Below, in pieces: positions 10,510-11,606 of a DNA stretch of 11,606 bases. Each line of letters starts with the position of its first letter. The stretch's first letter is position 1. This stretch comes from Acanthamoeba lenticulata (Eukaryota; Discosea; Longamoebia; Acanthamoebidae), in contig NAVB01003051.1 of NCBI GenBank assembly GCA_002179805.1, positions 1 through 11,606 of the forward strand. The letters are read 5' to 3'. The notes under the pieces are model-generated. The model ran no database searches. It worked only from the letters and a program-made list of their open reading frames with translations, and was not told where the DNA came from. A program made the translations under genes and the position numbers.

Positions 10510-11337
10510 ATGACAACAGTAACCAAGCCCACCATTACCTACTTCCCGTTCGCTGGGAGGGCGGAGGTAGCTCGTCTCATCCTTGAAGACGCAGGGATTG
10601 ACTACGAGTTCGTGCCTGTTCCATTTCCCCAGTGGCCTGAGCTGAAAGCCAAGTTGGTCGAGTCTGGTACACACCCCATCTTCCTCTTTTCAGTATTGTA
10701 AACGCGCCCAGTCAATTGTATCTTACGAGAGGAGGGCTTCGCAGGCAAGCTGCCGTTCGGTCAGCTCCCTCTCTATGAGGAGCCGGGAGGCCTCTCGCTC
10801 GTTCAGAGCAATACCATTGCGCGCCACTTGGCCAAGAAGTACGGTTATATTGGCGTGAATGAGGACGAGGCGGCTCTCGTGGACCAGGCGTTTGAGGGAG
10901 TGGTCGACGTGCTCAACGGCGTCGCTCGCGTGCTCTGGTTCACTCCGGCCGACAAAGTGGCTGAAGAAAAGGAGAAGCTGTTCTCTTCATTCCTCCCTGC
11001 GCAACTTGCTCTCTTCACCAAGCTCCTCGAAAGGAATGGCAACAACGGCTTCCTTGTGGGGAATAAGGTGCGTTTCAAGAGCTTCTTTACGTGTCCCAGG
11101 GCACCACGTCGAGCAACCTCGTGGGGAACTGATCCGTCCGTGTGGTGTATGTGCTGTCAGTTGAGCTTGGCCGATCTGGGGCTTTGGGTGGCGTTGCAGT
11201 TGGTGTTCATCAAGGCACCGGAGAGCCGCGAAACCTTGAGTGCGGCCTTCCCGCTGGTGGCGTCCTTTGCCGAGGGTGTGACGCAGAGGCCGCGCATCCT
11301 GGCCTACCTCACGCGCGACGTCTACCCCTCAGCTTAG
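10510..11337 (+). CDS. Glutathione S-transferase (cytosolic, sigma/alpha/pi-like), three exons
   Basis: It is predicted to conjugate reduced glutathione to electrophiles in the cytosol as a dimer. Exons: 10510-10666, 10745-11067, 11161-11337, giving 218 residues, normal for the family. The N-terminal thioredoxin-like domain starts ITYFPFAGRAEVARLILEDA with probable catalytic Tyr11. The cis-proline is P61 in GQLPLYE, and the glutathione gamma-glutamyl site is Q73-S74 in LVQSNTIARHLAKKYG. The all-helical C-terminal domain includes the N-capping box S162-L-A-D165. The class cannot be fixed by eye; the Tyr-type motif and SNTIARHLA point to the sigma/pi/alpha/mu group. The second intron (11068-11160) is 93 nt with no stop in frame. 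The start ATG is the first in frame and family similarity begins within 8 residues. Confidence 0.94.
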
Positions 11338-11344
11338 CTGCCCC

Positions 11345-11350
11345 AATAAA
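11345..11350 (+). promoter_or_regulatory. Polyadenylation signal AATAAA of GST gene
   Basis: AATAAA begins 7 nt after the GST stop codon, showing a very compact 3' end. A T-rich tract follows at 11362-11379. Confidence 0.75.
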
Positions 11351-11389
11351 AAGCTCTCTATTGTTTTTTTTTTCTTTTTCCCAAACCAG

Positions 11390-11510
11390 GGACAAATTTT
11401 CTCTTTCAAACCGCGGACACGCATAAGTATTACACCACGTATGTGACGGAGCGCGACCACACGGTTTGCCGTACGATAGACCAGTTAGCACGCCAAGGCC
11501 ACAAACATAA
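11390..11510 (+). other. Possible exon of an unseen plus-strand gene
   Basis: A long pyrimidine tract (11362-11382) ends in a CAG at 11387-11389. The following 121 nt are open in the frame of codons 11380-11511 and read as protein-like sequence, including DTHKYYTTYVTERDHT and CRTIDQLARQGHK. A GTAAGC donor-like site follows at 11511. There is no in-frame ATG, so it would be an internal exon or a leader exon. The pattern YVTERDHTVCRTIDQL faintly recalls a LysM start, but this is a guess. Confidence 0.25.
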
Positions 11511-11606
11511 GTAAGCACTCCCCTCCCATTTGTGTTGCAATCCTTGGGCGACCTGATTTTACTTTGGTTTTTATTAATGAATGCCTTATTCCTATCGCAT
11601 TAAAAT
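11511..11606. other. Right-edge AT/T-rich stretch, no gene seen
   Basis: After the GTAAGC at 11511 there is no AG dinucleotide from 11515 to the window end, as expected inside an intron before its acceptor. A TTTATT at 11570-11575 (AATAAA on the minus strand) could instead mark the 3' end of a minus-strand gene lying to the right. Confidence 0.3.

Noticed and set aside
10176..10535. Minus-strand open frame of 119 codons upstream of GST
   Set aside because: It starts inside GST exon 1 antisense, has odd composition and no recognisable domain; its length is expected by chance at this GC content.
11309..11518. Minus-strand open frame at the right edge
   Set aside because: It runs across the GST stop codon and polyadenylation region in antisense, with a lysine/asparagine run from the T tract; no support as a gene.

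Overview
The window reads as a gene-dense, GC-rich protist genome with many short spliceosomal introns (about 47-103 nt). The reconstructed proteins and gene structure suggest an amoebozoan of the Acanthamoeba kind. That assignment rests on general resemblance (costars-family protein, VWA protein with long disordered tails, GC-rich codons, very short introns) and not on a database match. Exon structures were built by hand from splice-site phase and protein-family fit. Three complete multi-exon genes and one truncated gene splice into continuous frames.

Layout, left to right. (1) 1-2006, minus strand: the N-terminal 418 residues of tubulin-folding cofactor D (TBCD) in nine exons; the gene runs off the left edge inside an intron. 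(2) 2158-3316, minus strand: a complete six-exon PAPS-dependent sulfotransferase of 273 residues with one apparent GC-AG intron. (3) 3419-3491, plus strand: an intronless tRNA-Asn(GUU) with a T-run terminator. (4) 3589-3885, plus strand: an intronless costars-family (ABRACL-like) small protein. (5) 4339-9843, plus strand: a 16-exon gene for a protein of about 1457 residues, with a VWA domain carrying an intact MIDAS, a roughly 850-residue low-complexity middle, and a C-terminal fold resembling PB1/ubiquitin-like domains. (6) 9930-10401, minus strand: a possible small unrecognised gene converging on the VWA gene. (7) 10510-11337, plus strand: a three-exon cytosolic glutathione S-transferase of 218 residues. 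(8) 11390-11510, plus strand: a possible exon of an otherwise unseen gene at the right edge.

The genes do not form a pathway. Tubulin folding, sulfation, an actin-linked small protein, a VWA scaffold-like protein and glutathione conjugation look like ordinary eukaryotic neighbours. No mobile element, CRISPR array, virus-derived gene or horizontally acquired cassette was seen. The features most worth a second look are the VWA/disordered/beta-grasp protein, the strong bias of 5' splice sites to begin GTAC, C-homopolymer runs just inside several introns, and the hairpin-forming inverted repeat just before the VWA start codon.
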